The position numbers and the translations under genes are program-made. Positions 17,750-25,266 of a stretch of DNA of 64,000 nt are shown here, one piece after another; position 1 is the first letter of the stretch, and each line of letters begins with the position of its first letter. Below the pieces are notes generated by a model. The model did no database searches, was not told where the DNA came from, and was given only the letters and a program-made list of their open reading frames with translations. The stretch spans positions 1 through 64,000 of the forward strand of contig JAKLJP010000013.1 in NCBI GenBank assembly GCA_023151115.1, read 5' to 3'. The stretch is from Anaerolineae bacterium. GTDB taxonomy: Bacteria > Chloroflexota > Anaerolineae > 4572-78 > J111.

Positions 17750-17758
17750 ATTATACCA
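17750..17758 (-). promoter_or_regulatory. Extended -10 promoter TGgTATAAT (minus strand)
   Basis: On the minus strand TG-g-TATAAT, predicted start about 7 bp downstream, some 30 bp before the YfhO ATG at 17714. No -35 match. It suggests YfhO and the GT-C gene form their own transcript. Confidence 0.5.
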
Positions 17759-17788
17759 TGAATTGTTCTGGCGCAGGCAGAAAAACGG

Positions 17789-18736
17789 TTAATTCAGGGG
17801 ATAAGGTTCATAGGTGGCCAGGGCCTGTTTCACTTCCTCTGCCAAAGCGGTTTGGCCCTGCTCCAGATAGAGCTGCATCAGCAAATAAAAAGGTTGGCCA
17901 TCCAGGGGCGGGGCAGTGATGACCAACAGCGAATCATACAATGGAAAATCGGCCGGATAGCCGTAGATAAATTTGCTATCGGCGGTGCTTGGGCGAAGCA
18001 ATGGGCGGGTGATAGGTTTGAGGTAAGCAATCGCTTCGTCACTTTTACCTTCAGCAATAGCCTGTTGGGCCAGTTGAAAGCGGGCGGCCGGATCACTGGA
18101 ATTGAAGAAGAGGGCCTGCCTGAAGTATGTTTGCGCCAGAGTTGTATCCCCCTTAGCCAGGGCAATTTCGCCCAAAAGGTTATAATCCTCAAGCTGGTGA
18201 GCCAGGGCTAGACTTTCCGGGTAACGATTTTGTTTGAGTAGCTGCCGAACCCGCCAATGCCAGCCTGAGGGCGCATCGGGAAAGGTAGTTACTAATTCAG
18301 CCGTTAAATCTTCAACCACCTCCGTCTTACCCTGGGCCAGAGCCATTTCCAGGGCCAATAAAAGTTGATCTTCCCGCTGAGCCGGACGTTGTAGCGTTGT
18401 TGTTATAATCTGCGGTAGGTTTTCGGCGCGAAATTTGGAAGCTTGCCAAAAAGAAGAAGTGACCAGGTGCGGCTGGCGTTCCAATAATTGCGCATAAACC
18501 TGGATAGCGGCAGCAGTGTGGCCTTGTAATTCATAATAGCAGCCTGAATTGAGCAGATAGATTTCAATTTGTGGGTCCGTTGTGGTTGATAGAGTGATGG
18601 CCTGCTCCAGAGCTTTTTGGGCGGCGTTAGCTTGAGAATTGAGCCAGTAGAGAGAAGCCAGGTTGGCCCAGTAAACCGGATGGGCTTTAATGGGGTTCAA
18701 GCCCTGCTCATACCGGCGAATAGCCTCGGTTAGCAT
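17789..18736 (-). CDS. TPR region of the O-antigen ligase-like protein (third fragment)
   Basis: 315 aa, soluble and alpha-helical, with at least four degenerate tetratricopeptide units (for example AIRRYEQGLNPIKAHPVYWANLASLYW, AQTYFRQALFFNSSDPAARFQLA). The same frame is open upstream of its ATG, through APLPNALTAASQT, into the region overlapped by the ligase fragment, which is why I read it as the C-terminal domain of that protein rather than a separate gene. If it is separate, it would be a cytoplasmic or periplasmic scaffold for the envelope cluster. Confidence 0.6.
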   Translation of the reverse strand: MLTEAIRRYEQGLNPIKAHPVYWANLASLYWLNSQANAAQKALEQAITLSTTTDPQIEIYLLNSGCYYELQGHTAAAIQVYAQLLERQPHLVTSSFWQASKFRAENLPQIITTTLQRPAQREDQLLLALEMALAQGKTEVVEDLTAELVTTFPDAPSGWHWRVRQLLKQNRYPESLALAHQLEDYNLLGEIALAKGDTTLAQTYFRQALFFNSSDPAARFQLAQQAIAEGKSDEAIAYLKPITRPLLRPSTADSKFIYGYPADFPLYDSLLVITAPPLDGQPFYLLMQLYLEQGQTALAEEVKQALATYEPYPLN

Positions 18737-19556
18737 GGTCTGAGATGCAGCGGTGAGCGCGTTGGGGAGGGGCGCAAGGACTAAGCTGCAATAGTTCGGT
18801 CAGGCGCCGGCCCAGGTAATAAGCTTGCCCGACGGTGTACATCGGTAGCCCTGGGTCGAGTTGCTGCAATTGGCCTAATTCCGCGGCGACAGCCAGTTCC
18901 CGACCCGGGGGAACAACCTGAGTGAGATTCAAAAACCGTTGGGCGATGGCATTGGTATAAATAATAGTCACCCCAAAAAGAATGAGCAGGACCAGATAGA
19001 ACCCCGGCAGCCAGCGGCGTAAGGATAACAGAGTACCGACCAAAATCGGCCGGGCGGACGGGCGATAGAACAGGTAAGCGGCCAGCAATCCAACCGGAAT
19101 GATAAAAGCCAGCCACCACAGTTGCTCAATGGCTGCAGTCACAAAATAGCTCATCAAGGCCGTGGTGACGCCCAGGAGTCGCCACTGTTGAAGACCGGCT
19201 TTGGTTTCGAAGAGGCGTTGATAGGCGGCTTTGCCGGCGATAACGGCAATGATACAGGCTAAGCCAAAACCGGCCAATCCCTCTTCGGCCAGCATTTGAA
19301 AATAAAAGCTGTGCGTACTAAGATTCAGTAAGAAAAAGGTGTTGGGAGCGATGTAGTTGCGATAAAACAGGCCAAATAATCCTGGTCCCTGGCCCCACAA
19401 CGGTGAGTCCTGCCACATCAAGATGGCGGCTTGTAGCAGCGCCAAACGAATTTGGTTGCTGCTGTGCCGATTTTCAATCAGCTCGCCGGTCAGATAGGCC
19501 CGGTTGAGAAATAGCAGCAAGGCAAACACCAGGATGGTCAGCATAATTATTAGCAA
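18708..19556 (-). CDS. O-antigen ligase-like, membrane C-terminal half (second fragment)
   Basis: 282 aa with about five membrane helices. The core LWGQGPGLFGLFYRNY and the following LSTHSFYFQMLAEEGLAGF match the Wzy_C loop that carries ligase or polymerase active-site residues, including the His of THSFYF. Its start is artificial: the hydrophobic run continues upstream in another frame (19550-19744, containing TFSRTGLVAL). The last 20 residues after TELLQL are out of frame with the TPR continuation. Confidence 0.6.
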   Translation of the reverse strand: MLIIMLTILVFALLLFLNRAYLTGELIENRHSSNQIRLALLQAAILMWQDSPLWGQGPGLFGLFYRNYIAPNTFFLLNLSTHSFYFQMLAEEGLAGFGLACIIAVIAGKAAYQRLFETKAGLQQWRLLGVTTALMSYFVTAAIEQLWWLAFIIPVGLLAAYLFYRPSARPILVGTLLSLRRWLPGFYLVLLILFGVTIIYTNAIAQRFLNLTQVVPPGRELAVAAELGQLQQLDPGLPMYTVGQAYYLGRRLTELLQLSPCAPPQRAHRCISDHANRGYSPV

Positions 19557-19628
19557 GAACCATCTTTTTTAAGCCTATTTGCCCACTTTACAACTTGATT
19601 AGGGCTAATTTGCTCCTGATTTGATCGG

Positions 19629-20396
19629 TCATAAAGCTGCTGCCGGGTCAGCCAGGCCAGCCCGGCGAAGATAGCCAGACTCACCGCCAGAGCCACCAAA
19701 CCGGTTCGGGAAAAGGTGAATAACAGTACCCCCAGAGAAAGCAAGATATTCCCCCCCCAGGCTCAGACGGATGGATAAACGTTGACTGCTTAAAGCCAGC
19801 CCCAGCGCCACCGGAATGAATAGGGCGACGTAAGCTGAAAAAGGAGGAGCTACGGGCACTGTGGCCAACGCCAGGCCCAGCCGGCGCGGGTGGGGTGGCA
19901 GGGTCCAGCCGGCCACGGTAGGCCAGCTTACCTCAAACCCCAGGGCAGGCAGCAAGCCCAGGTACCAGATCAAAAATTCCAGCAAGGCCAATTCCAAAAC
20001 CAATGTGACCACCAAAAATAGGGCTTGCCACAAAAATTTTTCTCGACCTGCCTGGAGTTGAGCGAGCATAAGATAAAAAACCAGGATAGCCAGCAGCACC
20101 AGCCATAAATTGTAAAAGGTGGGACGAAAGCTGGAGGATAAGGCAGCCGAAATTAAGTGAACAAGGATAACCAGCGGAAACAAATAGTCCAAAGGTGTAA
20201 CCGGCAGAGTAGTGCGCTGCCATAAGCGAGTTATTAGCCAGGGCGCAAAAATGATCAGCGCCAAAGCAACGCTGAAGGTCTTGACGCTGGGTATAAAGCC
20301 GGGCTGGTCAAGGAGGGTAAAATATAGCAGCGGAAAAAAATAGATTAAGGTCCAGAGAGTGCCTCTGGCGCGAGCTAAAGGGAGGGCAAGTTGCAA
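19629..20396 (-). CDS. O-antigen ligase-like, membrane N-terminal part (first fragment)
   Basis: Starts at TTG 20396, with GAGG six bases upstream inside the end of the preceding transporter gene. About six membrane helices up to residue ~215. After the G8 run the residues (GEYLAFSGGTVIHLF onward) look non-native, and the proper continuation is in the next frame. Translational coupling to the transporter at 20400 indicates one operon. Confidence 0.6.
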   Translation of the reverse strand: MQLALPLARARGTLWTLIYFFPLLYFTLLDQPGFIPSVKTFSVALALIIFAPWLITRLWQRTTLPVTPLDYLFPLVILVHLISAALSSSFRPTFYNLWLVLLAILVFYLMLAQLQAGREKFLWQALFLVVTLVLELALLEFLIWYLGLLPALGFEVSWPTVAGWTLPPHPRRLGLALATVPVAPPFSAYVALFIPVALGLALSSQRLSIRLSLGGEYLAFSGGTVIHLFPNRFGGSGGESGYLRRAGLADPAAAL

Positions 20397-20399
20397 CTT

Positions 20400-20813
20400 T
20401 TACCTCGGCGTCCCACTCCGAATCAAAAAGAAAACCCCGCACAAAATCAACGCAACGCCGAGTGTCCGCTCCCAGCCTACTGCCTCGCCGAAAAAGAAGC
20501 GGCCAATGAGCAGGGTGAAAACGTAGGTTAAGCCGACCATCGGAAAGGCCAGGCTAAAATCCAGCTTGGATAACACATCAAGCCACAGAATCGAACTGAC
20601 GCCGTAACAAATAAAGCCGACAATGACCCATGGGGTTTGAAACAGCTTGAGAAAGCCCAACGGCCCTGCGGCCAGGCTGACGCCGCCGATGGCGTTCAGA
20701 CCTGCCTTCATCGAGGTTTGTCCAGCAGACAGCAGCATAATCGCTACCAAGCCCAGGATAAAAGTTCCAATCATGGCGCGAGATACCTCCAGTTTTGGCA
20801 TGTTGTCTCTCAT
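20400..20813 (-). CDS. Small EamA/SMR-type transporter
   Basis: 137 aa, four membrane helices, with the half-size DMT layout (one EamA unit) seen in undecaprenyl-phosphate-aminoarabinose-type flippase subunits and SMR pumps. Motifs include LSKLDFSLAFPMVGLTYVF and a late GWERTLGVALILCGVFF. Starts are ATG 20813 or ATG 20801; neither has a strong ribosome site. Its position inside an envelope-glycan cluster favours a lipid-linked sugar flippase role over drug export. That is inference. Confidence 0.7.
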   Translation of the reverse strand: MRDNMPKLEVSRAMIGTFILGLVAIMLLSAGQTSMKAGLNAIGGVSLAAGPLGFLKLFQTPWVIVGFICYGVSSILWLDVLSKLDFSLAFPMVGLTYVFTLLIGRFFFGEAVGWERTLGVALILCGVFFLIRSGTPR

Positions 20814-20833
20814 TTGAAAAGGAATTATTTTGG

Positions 20834-20915
20834 CAAAGTGTGAAACGTGATGCGTAAAGCGTAATGACTTTAAATGAGGCTCATTTGCAAGCCGTTACGT
20901 TTTACATTTTACGGC
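20834..20915. repeat. Heptamer inverted element (GTGAAAC/GTAAAGC type)
   Basis: Units GTGAAAC, GTGATGC, GTAAAGC, GTAATGA, a centre, then CCGTTACG-TTTTACA-TTTTACG. The whole resembles the element at 58325-58388 in order and words. It lies between two minus-strand genes. Confidence 0.8.
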
Positions 20916-20930
20916 AAAATATTTATGATG

Positions 20931-22505
20931 CTATTCTTGCACTTTATAAATGACTAGATTATCCCCAGAAAAAACAACCGGCCACCCCGCTAAATTTTGG
21001 GGCTGGCCCAGTTTCCGTTCGTCAGGACCGTAAACGATAAAATCAACCGCTGGTGAGACAGTTGCAACGTCACCCCGGTAAAAGGCTTCCACCAGAGCTT
21101 TTTTTTGTTTGGCCGCGATGGTTTCAAAGGGGTGGCCGTAAAAGACCCGCGCCCCGGTTTGGCCGGGAATAAACATGCCCAGCCGGGGCGAGGCCAGCAC
21201 CACGTCGCCGGGGGCGACGTTTTCGCGCAGCCAAGCGAAGGCGGCCTCCTCCTCCGGGCGAATAAACAGCAGGGCTGTCGTCTCGGAGGCGTCGGGGGAC
21301 TGTTGGGCTGCCAGCAGGGGCAGGCTCCAGACAAAGAGCGTTCCTAACGCGCCCGCAGCGACAACGGTGGAGGTTATCAGGCGGCGCTGTTTCGGTTTGA
21401 GAGGACTCTGCCCCAGCCAGCGCTGTAACCCCAGGGCGGCCAGAATGCACAGCGGCAGGTGCAAGCCGGTTATCAGCCGGCGCTGCAAGTCAAAGGGCAG
21501 GTAGAGCAAAATCAGGCCGGTGACGGCCCACCACAACACCAGCCATTCGCCCGCTGCTGCGCGACGCCGGACGATCCACCAGCCGCCGCCCACGGCCAGC
21601 AGTCCCACCAGCCCATAGCCCAGCAGCAAATTAAGCAGCGATGGGGCGGCAGTAACATTCTGGGCCGACCAGCCGGCCAGAATCGGGTTGGTGGTGTAAA
21701 CCCAATAATCGTACAGAATGACCGGGGCCGAGAACAGCCCGACGCTCAGAGTCAGCCAGATTTGTGGCCAGGGCAAACTGCGTCGGCTGAAATAAAGCCA
21801 GCTCAGAAAAACCAGCAGCACCGCCGCCGTCGTGAGCAAGGCAAAAGGCAAAACCAGGCTCAAGGCCAGGGCGGCCAGGGAAACAGCGATGAACTGGTCA
21901 TTGTAAAGATTGAAAGGCTCCGGCTGAATGACCTGCTGCAAAATGATGAGCATAAGCATCATCGCCAGCGGAAAGTGCGGGTTAGCATAGAGACTATAAG
22001 GCACAAAGGCTTCGGGAACCCACAAATCAATGGGAAAGGCCCCAAAAGCCACGCCCAGCCAGCCCAACCCCGAAGCGCTGAGTATCAAGCCAAACGCCAG
22101 CCGCCGCTCCGGGAGGTGCGACGTAATCGAGGCGATAAACCGGTAAGCTGCCAGCAGCAGCCCCAAACCGGCCACCACTCGGGCCAGGTGAAACATCCCA
22201 ATCGGCGACAGACCCAGCAGCGCCGCCAGATGGCCCAGCGCCAGGTAAAAGGTAAAGATAAAAGCGCCCTCGTGCGGCTCCGGCGTGTAGGTCAGATGGA
22301 ACAGCCACTGGCCCTGTATACCCTGTTGAATTTTAGCCAGGTAAGAGTTGCCGTCATACGGATTCACCAGAATCCCCGCAAACTGCCAGCCTGCCGGCGT
22401 GGTCACAGCGGCGATGAGATAAGGCAAGCAGCTTAACAAAACCACTGCCAGCGACCAACCAGCGACCCAACGCCACTCCTGAGAAGTGATTTGTAAATCT
22501 CTCAC
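20931..22505 (-). CDS. Polytopic GT-C-like membrane protein, paralog A
   Basis: 524 aa, about ten to twelve membrane segments. It is homologous along its length to the protein at 13544: both open with a QEWRW segment, carry NSYLAK, QG..G.WLFHL and YTPEPH.GA in the first outer loop, a middle LVPEAF/VPEAF segment and a C-terminal soluble part with a ..YGP.E motif. It is the first gene of the minus-strand cluster running to 13544. Probably an integral-membrane glycosyltransferase; donor and acceptor unknown. Confidence 0.65.
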   Translation of the reverse strand: MRDLQITSQEWRWVAGWSLAVVLLSCLPYLIAAVTTPAGWQFAGILVNPYDGNSYLAKIQQGIQGQWLFHLTYTPEPHEGAFIFTFYLALGHLAALLGLSPIGMFHLARVVAGLGLLLAAYRFIASITSHLPERRLAFGLILSASGLGWLGVAFGAFPIDLWVPEAFVPYSLYANPHFPLAMMLMLIILQQVIQPEPFNLYNDQFIAVSLAALALSLVLPFALLTTAAVLLVFLSWLYFSRRSLPWPQIWLTLSVGLFSAPVILYDYWVYTTNPILAGWSAQNVTAAPSLLNLLLGYGLVGLLAVGGGWWIVRRRAAAGEWLVLWWAVTGLILLYLPFDLQRRLITGLHLPLCILAALGLQRWLGQSPLKPKQRRLITSTVVAAGALGTLFVWSLPLLAAQQSPDASETTALLFIRPEEEAAFAWLRENVAPGDVVLASPRLGMFIPGQTGARVFYGHPFETIAAKQKKALVEAFYRGDVATVSPAVDFIVYGPDERKLGQPQNLAGWPVVFSGDNLVIYKVQE

Positions 22506-22593
22506 GGCTCAATCTTATCGTTGGCTGGCAGAAATGTCAACTGCTTCTGCGTATATCCAGTTTTATGATTAACATGCTTAAATTTCCAGCCTG

Positions 22594-22602
22594 TGATATA
22601 AT
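22594..22602 (+). promoter_or_regulatory. Extended -10 promoter TGaTATAAT, leaderless configuration
   Basis: TG 22594-22595, TATAAT 22597-22602. The expected transcription start (about six bases on) coincides with the GTG at 22609, and there is no ribosome site, so the message is probably leaderless. Confidence 0.55.
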
Positions 22603-22608
22603 TAACCT

Positions 22609-25266
22609 GTGACATCACCCGCCAGTGAACCCAAAGCGAGCAATAAAACGTTTGACCGGGAAGGTTACCATAAAGCGGCAGCCCGGACCCTGGCCTCATT
22701 GCATCAAGTTATTCCTCTCGCCGAGTTAACCCGCTTTTCCAACCGGCCCACCGCGGAAGTGGAAGCATTGCAAGAGCAGGTAGCGCAGGTCATTCCGGCC
22801 GGTAACATCGTCGGCCTGGTTTTGGGCGGCCTGATTCGGGTGCGAGGCCGGACGCTTCCCGTAGATCAGGCCAAATCTGATGTAACGGCCCTGCTGCGCG
22901 GCATCGAAATGCTGCCGCGCCATATTTTGCCCAGCACGTTGTATGGGACTTTTTTTGTGGGGCCGGCGGCGGTACTGGCCGGCTACCAGAAAATTCTGGC
23001 CCTGGCTGGCAAAGACCCGGAGAGCGCTTTTCCCGAAGGCTTGTGGCAGTTTTATCTGGAATTTGCGCTGCGCGAGGACAGCGCCCGCCACACCAATGAA
23101 ACAACTTATTTCCACAGCGCCAGCGCCGAGTATGACCTCAATCTGGCCCCGGTAGACCAACTGGCGGCCTGGGTTTGCGCGGTCAGCCAGGTTTATTTTC
23201 AATATGACGATTTGCTCTATAATGAGTGGCGGGAGCGGGTTTATCTGAATCTGTTGGAGCAAGCGGCGGAGGCGGCCCAGCAAAGCCGGGTGCTGGCTTT
23301 TCGCCAGTTGCCCCAGGCCTGGGCCACCCAGCGGCCCTATCGTCGTGGCCACGACGCCGCTCCCGACGAAAACTATGCGGCCTATCGGCGGCGGCGGTTT
23401 GATAAATTTTTACAGAATCGTTTGGATGCGCTGCCGGTGGCCCAGAAAAATTGGGTTCAGGAAACCTATGCCGCCCGGCTGGAGCAGGAGTTGGAAGCTT
23501 ACCAGCGGCAAATGACCATTTTAGCCACCCTGGACCCCGATCGTTACCGCGAAAATCGGTTGCCCTTACCCCTGTGGCAAACCCGAATTGGCCTTATTTT
23601 TCAGGATTGTTATTATTTGCTGCCCGCCTGCCATACCGACGCTTTAGGCCAACCCCTCCTTTTCGAGACGCGGCTGGCCGACGCAAACGGGCAGGTGCTA
23701 CAAACCTCGCTCAAGGGTGAGCTGTTGGACCAGGCCGGGCGGCCCCTGCAAACCGACCGCACCGGGCGGGTGTACGAAGCCGAAGGCGGCCGCACTCGCG
23801 GCTACCTGCACCCTATTCCGTTTCAGGCGGTGCGGCGACATGTGGCGGCTATTTTTCAGCATCACCGGGTCAATGGATCAAGCAGGCCGCCGGCAGCCCA
23901 GTTGGACCGCCAGCTTATCTGCATCCGGCGCAATGAGCAGGAACGCGCCCGTAAAGCCATCCAAAATCCGCTGGCGCGGCAAGAATTGGCGGCGCTCAAG
24001 TGCGCGCCGGTGTTGATTAATTGGACGGAGCAGGCCAGTAACCAACCTCTGGCCTACATCCGGCAAGGTAAAAGAGGAATTGGCGACCACGCTTTGACCA
24101 TTTTTCGCACGGATACATCCTTTGTCTTTGACCAGTCGCACATCTTTTTCGATGGCACCTGGGGCATGGCCCTGGCCGAAGTTCTCACCAACGAGGCCGT
24201 CGCCTGGGCGGTTTACTTTAACGAACTACCTCCGTTGGAGCCGGCCCCGCACCTACCCTATTCGCTGCGTCTGGCCGCCGAACCGGCTCTGGCCAGGCTG
24301 CCCCAAAGCATCGTCGTCGAGGTCTCGGCTGAAAATACAGACATTGACCTGAAGGCTCTCTACGCTTTGCGTAAATTATTATCCAAACGCCACCCCGATT
24401 TGAAAACAGTCAACACGGTCAATGATTTGCTGCTGCTATTCCGTTGTTATTTTGGACAGCTTTATCGCCCTTCGACCGAGATCGAAGATGCGCTTTTTGA
24501 ATTGCGGGCGCTCAATACCGCCGAAGCCACCGAAGTTTACGAGTTAATTAATGAGATGTTGGCCCGCTCTCAGGCCAGCAATCCCTCCATTATGATCCCC
24601 ATGGATGCCTCAGCCATCAGCCCGCGCGAGCGTCTCTGCCCTACCACTTTTCGTAACCCTTTCAACCACCTCTGGACCAAATATGAAAGTGCTGAAACGG
24701 CTTTGGACCACTATAACCAGCAGCAAACGGCGGCCGCCTGGGCTATGTTCACCGAGGCCCGCTACTCCCTCCTGGTTCAGCTTGACCACTTTGGGCAACT
24801 GCTGCGGGCGCACAAACGGGTCGCCCTGGAAGGGGAAAGCACCAGCCTGGCGACGATGAAGCTCATGGCCCATTTGCCTGATTCCCTGCTAAGTTTGTTA
24901 GATCAAATTCCCCGGCGGATTGACGTGCTCAACGAAGTCATCAAAGGCGAGGAAGTCTTTTCCAATGTAGGCCGAGTCGCCCGGGGGTCATCGCTGGCGC
25001 GTTTTATCAGCGCCAAAGACGACAACGAAAATAAAACATTGGTCTGGGGCTTCCTGACCGATGATCGAGATGTCCTCCATCTCTCCTTGCGCGATTTTAG
25101 ACCGCATGTTGCTGCCTTGCAGCAGTTAGGTAAAATTGATTTGGCGGAAATGATGCTCAAACATTATTTGGACAGCTTTGCCCAGGGCTTCAACCAATTT
25201 GTCGCTCACTTGCTTGATATTCTCGACGCTACCGCCACCCACACCTCTCACGGAGTCACCGCATGA
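22609..25266 (+). CDS. Carnitine/choline acyltransferase-like protein
   Basis: 885 aa, no signal or membrane segment. The best functional clue is SHIFFDGTWG with His511, an HxxxDG motif embedded as in carnitine acyltransferases (preceded by a GDHALTIFRTD strand and a VFD..H pattern). A later EGESTSLATMKLMAHL around residue 745 could correspond to the family's STS region. Identity is low and the length is larger than typical (about 600-750 aa), so the acyl donor and acceptor are unknown. It starts with GTG directly at the promoter and overlaps the kinase gene by ATGA, so the kinase may regulate it. Confidence 0.5.
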   Translation: MTSPASEPKASNKTFDREGYHKAAARTLASLHQVIPLAELTRFSNRPTAEVEALQEQVAQVIPAGNIVGLVLGGLIRVRGRTLPVDQAKSDVTALLRGIEMLPRHILPSTLYGTFFVGPAAVLAGYQKILALAGKDPESAFPEGLWQFYLEFALREDSARHTNETTYFHSASAEYDLNLAPVDQLAAWVCAVSQVYFQYDDLLYNEWRERVYLNLLEQAAEAAQQSRVLAFRQLPQAWATQRPYRRGHDAAPDENYAAYRRRRFDKFLQNRLDALPVAQKNWVQETYAARLEQELEAYQRQMTILATLDPDRYRENRLPLPLWQTRIGLIFQDCYYLLPACHTDALGQPLLFETRLADANGQVLQTSLKGELLDQAGRPLQTDRTGRVYEAEGGRTRGYLHPIPFQAVRRHVAAIFQHHRVNGSSRPPAAQLDRQLICIRRNEQERARKAIQNPLARQELAALKCAPVLINWTEQASNQPLAYIRQGKRGIGDHALTIFRTDTSFVFDQSHIFFDGTWGMALAEVLTNEAVAWAVYFNELPPLEPAPHLPYSLRLAAEPALARLPQSIVVEVSAENTDIDLKALYALRKLLSKRHPDLKTVNTVNDLLLLFRCYFGQLYRPSTEIEDALFELRALNTAEATEVYELINEMLARSQASNPSIMIPMDASAISPRERLCPTTFRNPFNHLWTKYESAETALDHYNQQQTAAAWAMFTEARYSLLVQLDHFGQLLRAHKRVALEGESTSLATMKLMAHLPDSLLSLLDQIPRRIDVLNEVIKGEEVFSNVGRVARGSSLARFISAKDDNENKTLVWGFLTDDRDVLHLSLRDFRPHVAALQQLGKIDLAEMMLKHYLDSFAQGFNQFVAHLLDILDATATHTSHGVTA

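Larger units (their letters stand above)
17789..20396 (-). pseudogene. O-antigen ligase/TPR gene split by three frameshifts
   Basis: Reading 20396 to 17789, one protein of about 869 aa is spread over shifting frames. The break at a G8 run (C8 on the plus strand, 19751-19758) is cured by removing one G, giving SLGGNILLSLGVLLFTFSRTG. The break at an A6 run (about 19565) is cured by adding one A, giving RLKKRWFLLIIML. The break near 18775 (a C4 run) is cured by removing one C, giving LSPCALPNALTAASQTML. The restored product has about ten membrane helices with the Wzy_C/O-antigen-ligase core and a C-terminal TPR region. Homopolymer errors in assembly, real decay, or phase variation at the G8 tract are all possible. 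Confidence 0.7.

Noticed and set aside
21459..22436. Long open frame (325 codons) on the plus strand
   Set aside because: It lies antisense to the GT-C-like paralog A, is rich in Gln/Arg/His typical of the complement of hydrophobic codons, and has no ribosome site or family match.
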